Positions 4,489 to 6,148 of a stretch of 6,148 nt of DNA are shown here, one piece after another. Position 1 is the stretch's first letter; each line of letters begins with the position of its first letter. Location of the stretch: positions 1-6,148 of the forward strand of contig JALVEJ010000005.1 in assembly GCA_027031025.1 (NCBI GenBank), given 5' to 3'. Under the pieces are notes generated by a model. It was not told where the DNA came from and made no database searches. It saw only the letters and a program-made list of their open reading frames with translations. Both the position numbers and the translations under genes were made by a program. The stretch comes from Flavobacteriales bacterium (lineage in GTDB: Bacteria > Bacteroidota > Bacteroidia > Flavobacteriales > Flavobacteriaceae).

Positions 4489-5056
4489 TATTTTTAACCA
4501 CCTTTTCAACTTTAAACCACCTTTTCAACGGCTCATATTTCAGCCAAAAATAAACGGTAACACCACTGACGAAAATGCCACCCAAAATATCGACCGGATA
4601 ATGCACACCAAATGCCATACGGCTATAAGCAATCAGTAATGCCCAAAACAAAAACAAGGCTGTCCAAAACTTATTTCTCAACAAAAACCAAATGGTAAAA
4701 AAGAGCGCAAAGACTTCGGTGGTATGGCCGGATGGAAAACTAAAACCGCCACTGTTAATAAGCGGTGTATTGATTAGGTCATTAACTTCATAAGGACGCG
4801 GGCGCTCAATGCTGATTTTTAATACCCCTGTAATGAGTGCCGTGATACCATTAATCACTGCTGCGTTGAGTGCCGTATATAAGTAGATTTGTTTCTTGTT
4901 GAAAAAATAGGCAATGACTAATAAAAACAGTAGCGCAAAACTGATATAAGTCGCATTTACGGTTGCCCAAGTTAAAAAACTATCTGCACCTTTAAAACGA
5001 TGCAGATAGATATATTGTTCAAGTGTTTGATCCCAATTTCGAAAAACTTCAATCAT
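4484..5056 (-). CDS. PAP2-family membrane phosphatase
   Basis: Integral inner-membrane acid phosphatase of the PAP2/PgpB superfamily, 190 residues. The three catalytic motifs are intact: KX6RP as Lys80...Arg87-Pro88, PSGH at 108-111 (His111 the general acid), and SRX5HX3D as Ser145-Arg146, His152 (nucleophile) and Asp156. Hydrophobic segments lie at about 37-52, 58-80, 112-126, 130-147 and 156-172; the active site would face the periplasm. Relatives dephosphorylate undecaprenyl pyrophosphate, phosphatidylglycerophosphate, lipid A or phosphatidate; the sequence does not tell which. The ATG lies three bases after the stop of the PLP-enzyme gene (TAA TTT ATG), indicating co-transcription. The last residues (LKRWFKVEKVVKNI) arise from an out-of-frame 19-bp duplication, so the C-terminus is locally novel, but it lies beyond the catalytic core. 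Confidence 0.93.
   Translation of the reverse strand: MIEVFRNWDQTLEQYIYLHRFKGADSFLTWATVNATYISFALLFLLVIAYFFNKKQIYLYTALNAAVINGITALITGVLKISIERPRPYEVNDLINTPLINSGGFSFPSGHTTEVFALFFTIWFLLRNKFWTALFLFWALLIAYSRMAFGVHYPVDILGGIFVSGVTVYFWLKYEPLKRWFKVEKVVKNI
4492..4529 (-). repeat. 19-bp tandem duplication in the PAP2 3' end
   Basis: GTTGAAAAGGTGGTT is repeated exactly on the minus strand (4529-4515 and 4510-4496), with 18 of 19 positions matching over the full unit. Because 19 is not a multiple of three, the two units are read in different frames: first as (P)LKRWFK, then as VEKVVK before the stop. Confidence 0.9.
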
Positions 5057-5059
5057 AAA

Positions 5060-6148
5060 TTAATGCGTTTGTAAATTATTCTTAAAATAACCGATTTCTA
5101 TAAGCGTTTCTTTCATTTTTCGATAGGTATCGGCAATATCAAAATCCAAGCCAATAGACATTCTGATTAATCCCTCCGATAAACCCATAGCTGCTTGTTC
5201 TTCTTCGGGTACTTCACTGGATGTGCCTTTGCCGGGCGCATTAAACAATGTTTTATAAAAACCTAAACTCACGGCTAAATAGCCCACATTTTTTTCTTGC
5301 AGACGTTCCATAAATTCGGTTGCCATATCGCCGGTTTTTAAATCTAAGGTCATCATACCGCCATAACCGAATTCCGGATGCATCATTTTGGTAAATAGGT
5401 CATGTTGCGGGTGCGATTGAAGTCCGGGATATTTGACTTTAACACCGTCTTGTTCTAATTTTTCAGCCAAATAAGCGGCATTTTTGCTGTGTTGCATCAT
5501 TCTGATAGGCAAAGTACGCAGGTTTTTCAAAACTTGTGCCGAACGCAAACTGTCCATCACCGGACCGAGCAACATGCTACTGCCATCATTAACATTTTTA
5601 AGTTCGTTAATAAATTCGTTAGTGCTGCAGATAACTCCGCCAACCGTATCGTTAGTGCCGTTGATAAATTTGGTTAAACTGTGAATGACTACATCGGCGC
5701 CCATATTGGCAGGGCTAAAAATCAAAGGCGTAAAAGTATTATCAATAACCAATTTGACACCGTGTTTTTTGGCAATTTTTGCCAAGCCTTCAACATCGGC
5801 AAGTTCGAGTAAGGGATTGCTCAATGTTTCGGCATAAATCATTTTAGTATTGGGTTGGATGGCCGCTTCTACTTTTTCTAAATCGGTTATATCGACAAAA
5901 GAAGTTTCGATGTTAAATTTAGGCGTCCAATTTTTTAAAAATGCGTATGTGCCACCGTAAATAGTCCGGCTCGAAACAATGTGATCGCCTGCATGAGCCA
6001 ACTGCAAAATAACCGGTGTAATAGCGCCCATACCGCTACCGGCAACATTGGCTGATTCGGTATTTTCCATTTTAGCCAAAGCCATACTCAAATAATGGTT
6101 ACTCGGGCTGGTATGACGCGAATACAAATAGCAGCCATCGGCATTGCC
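5060..6148 (-). CDS. Cys/Met-metabolism PLP enzyme (gamma-lyase/synthase type), 5' partial
   Basis: Fold-type I PLP enzyme of the cystathionine gamma-synthase / methionine gamma-lyase / O-acetylhomoserine sulfhydrylase family. The frame is open to the window edge, leaving 362 C-terminal residues; family members are about 380-430 long, so some tens of N-terminal residues including the start lie outside. The TTG at 6127 is an internal leucine in the conserved YLYSRHTSP segment, not a start. Visible cofactor residues (numbered from the edge): Tyr9-Ser-Arg11 (phosphate clamp contributed to the neighbouring subunit), GSGMGAI, stacking Tyr64 (TIYGGTY), Asp136 (LVIDNTF), and Lys160 in HSLTKFING, the Schiff-base lysine. 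Arg329 (LIRMSIGLD) is the substrate carboxylate-binding arginine. Sequence alone does not separate lyase from synthase or sulfhydrylase. The PAP2 gene follows after three bases without an obvious functional link. Confidence 0.9.
   Translation of the reverse strand, partial: GNADGCYLYSRHTSPSNHYLSMALAKMENTESANVAGSGMGAITPVILQLAHAGDHIVSSRTIYGGTYAFLKNWTPKFNIETSFVDITDLEKVEAAIQPNTKMIYAETLSNPLLELADVEGLAKIAKKHGVKLVIDNTFTPLIFSPANMGADVVIHSLTKFINGTNDTVGGVICSTNEFINELKNVNDGSSMLLGPVMDSLRSAQVLKNLRTLPIRMMQHSKNAAYLAEKLEQDGVKVKYPGLQSHPQHDLFTKMMHPEFGYGGMMTLDLKTGDMATEFMERLQEKNVGYLAVSLGFYKTLFNAPGKGTSSEVPEEEQAAMGLSEGLIRMSIGLDFDIADTYRKMKETLIEIGYFKNNLQTH

Noticed and set aside
6125..6127. TTG at 6127 as start of the PLP enzyme
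   Set aside because: The frame stays open to the window edge, and the codon is the leucine preceding the conserved YSR cofactor motif, so the gene is truncated by the window.

Overview
The window looks like a chromosomal segment of an AT-rich member of the Bacteroidota, most likely a flavobacterium-like lineage. Three things point there. The promoter in front of the tRNA matches the Bacteroidota form (TTTG, then TAnnTTTG). The start codons mostly lack Shine-Dalgarno sequences and sit behind A/T-rich leaders. The lipoprotein gene pairs a beta-rich N-terminal domain with a TlpA-type thioredoxin domain, an architecture typical of that phylum. Every gene I can support lies on the minus strand, so transcription runs from high to low coordinates; the order below follows that direction.

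Right end (6148 to about 4440): the C-terminal 362 residues of a Cys/Met-metabolism PLP enzyme (gamma-lyase/gamma-synthase type), cut by the window edge, followed after 3 bases by a PAP2-family membrane phosphatase. The phosphatase C-terminus has been rewritten by an out-of-frame 19-bp tandem duplication. A weak AT-rich hairpin with a T-run overlaps its stop codon.

Middle (about 4440 to 3400): a 194-bp intergenic region holds a cluster of operator-like symmetry: two 19-bp direct repeats 22 bp apart, an overlapping 13-bp palindrome and a perfect 20-bp palindrome. It precedes a gene for an Rrf2-family regulator with three cysteines spaced as in IscR/NsrR-like Fe-S sensors. Then comes a well-formed tRNA-Gln(UUG) with a clear promoter and an intrinsic terminator. 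Downstream of the tRNA is the most unusual structure in the window: the last 16 nt of the tRNA plus its terminator and flank are present a second time (about 97% identical over 95/96 bp), and the two copies are separated by a 30-bp palindromic insert.

Left part (3339 to 5): a tightly packed operon, yidD, lgt, a thioredoxin-fold lipoprotein gene, then map. Two junctions are 4-base ATGA overlaps and one is a 31-bp gap. The genes share a theme of protein maturation at or near the inner membrane: YidD assists membrane-protein insertion, Lgt lipidates prolipoproteins, the next product is itself a predicted lipoprotein with a WCGPC redox site, and Map removes N-terminal methionine in the cytosol.

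I found no CRISPR array, insertion sequence, phage gene or clearly new multi-gene system. The genes are conserved housekeeping or regulatory families; the unusual material is in the two intergenic regions and in small tandem duplications at gene ends.
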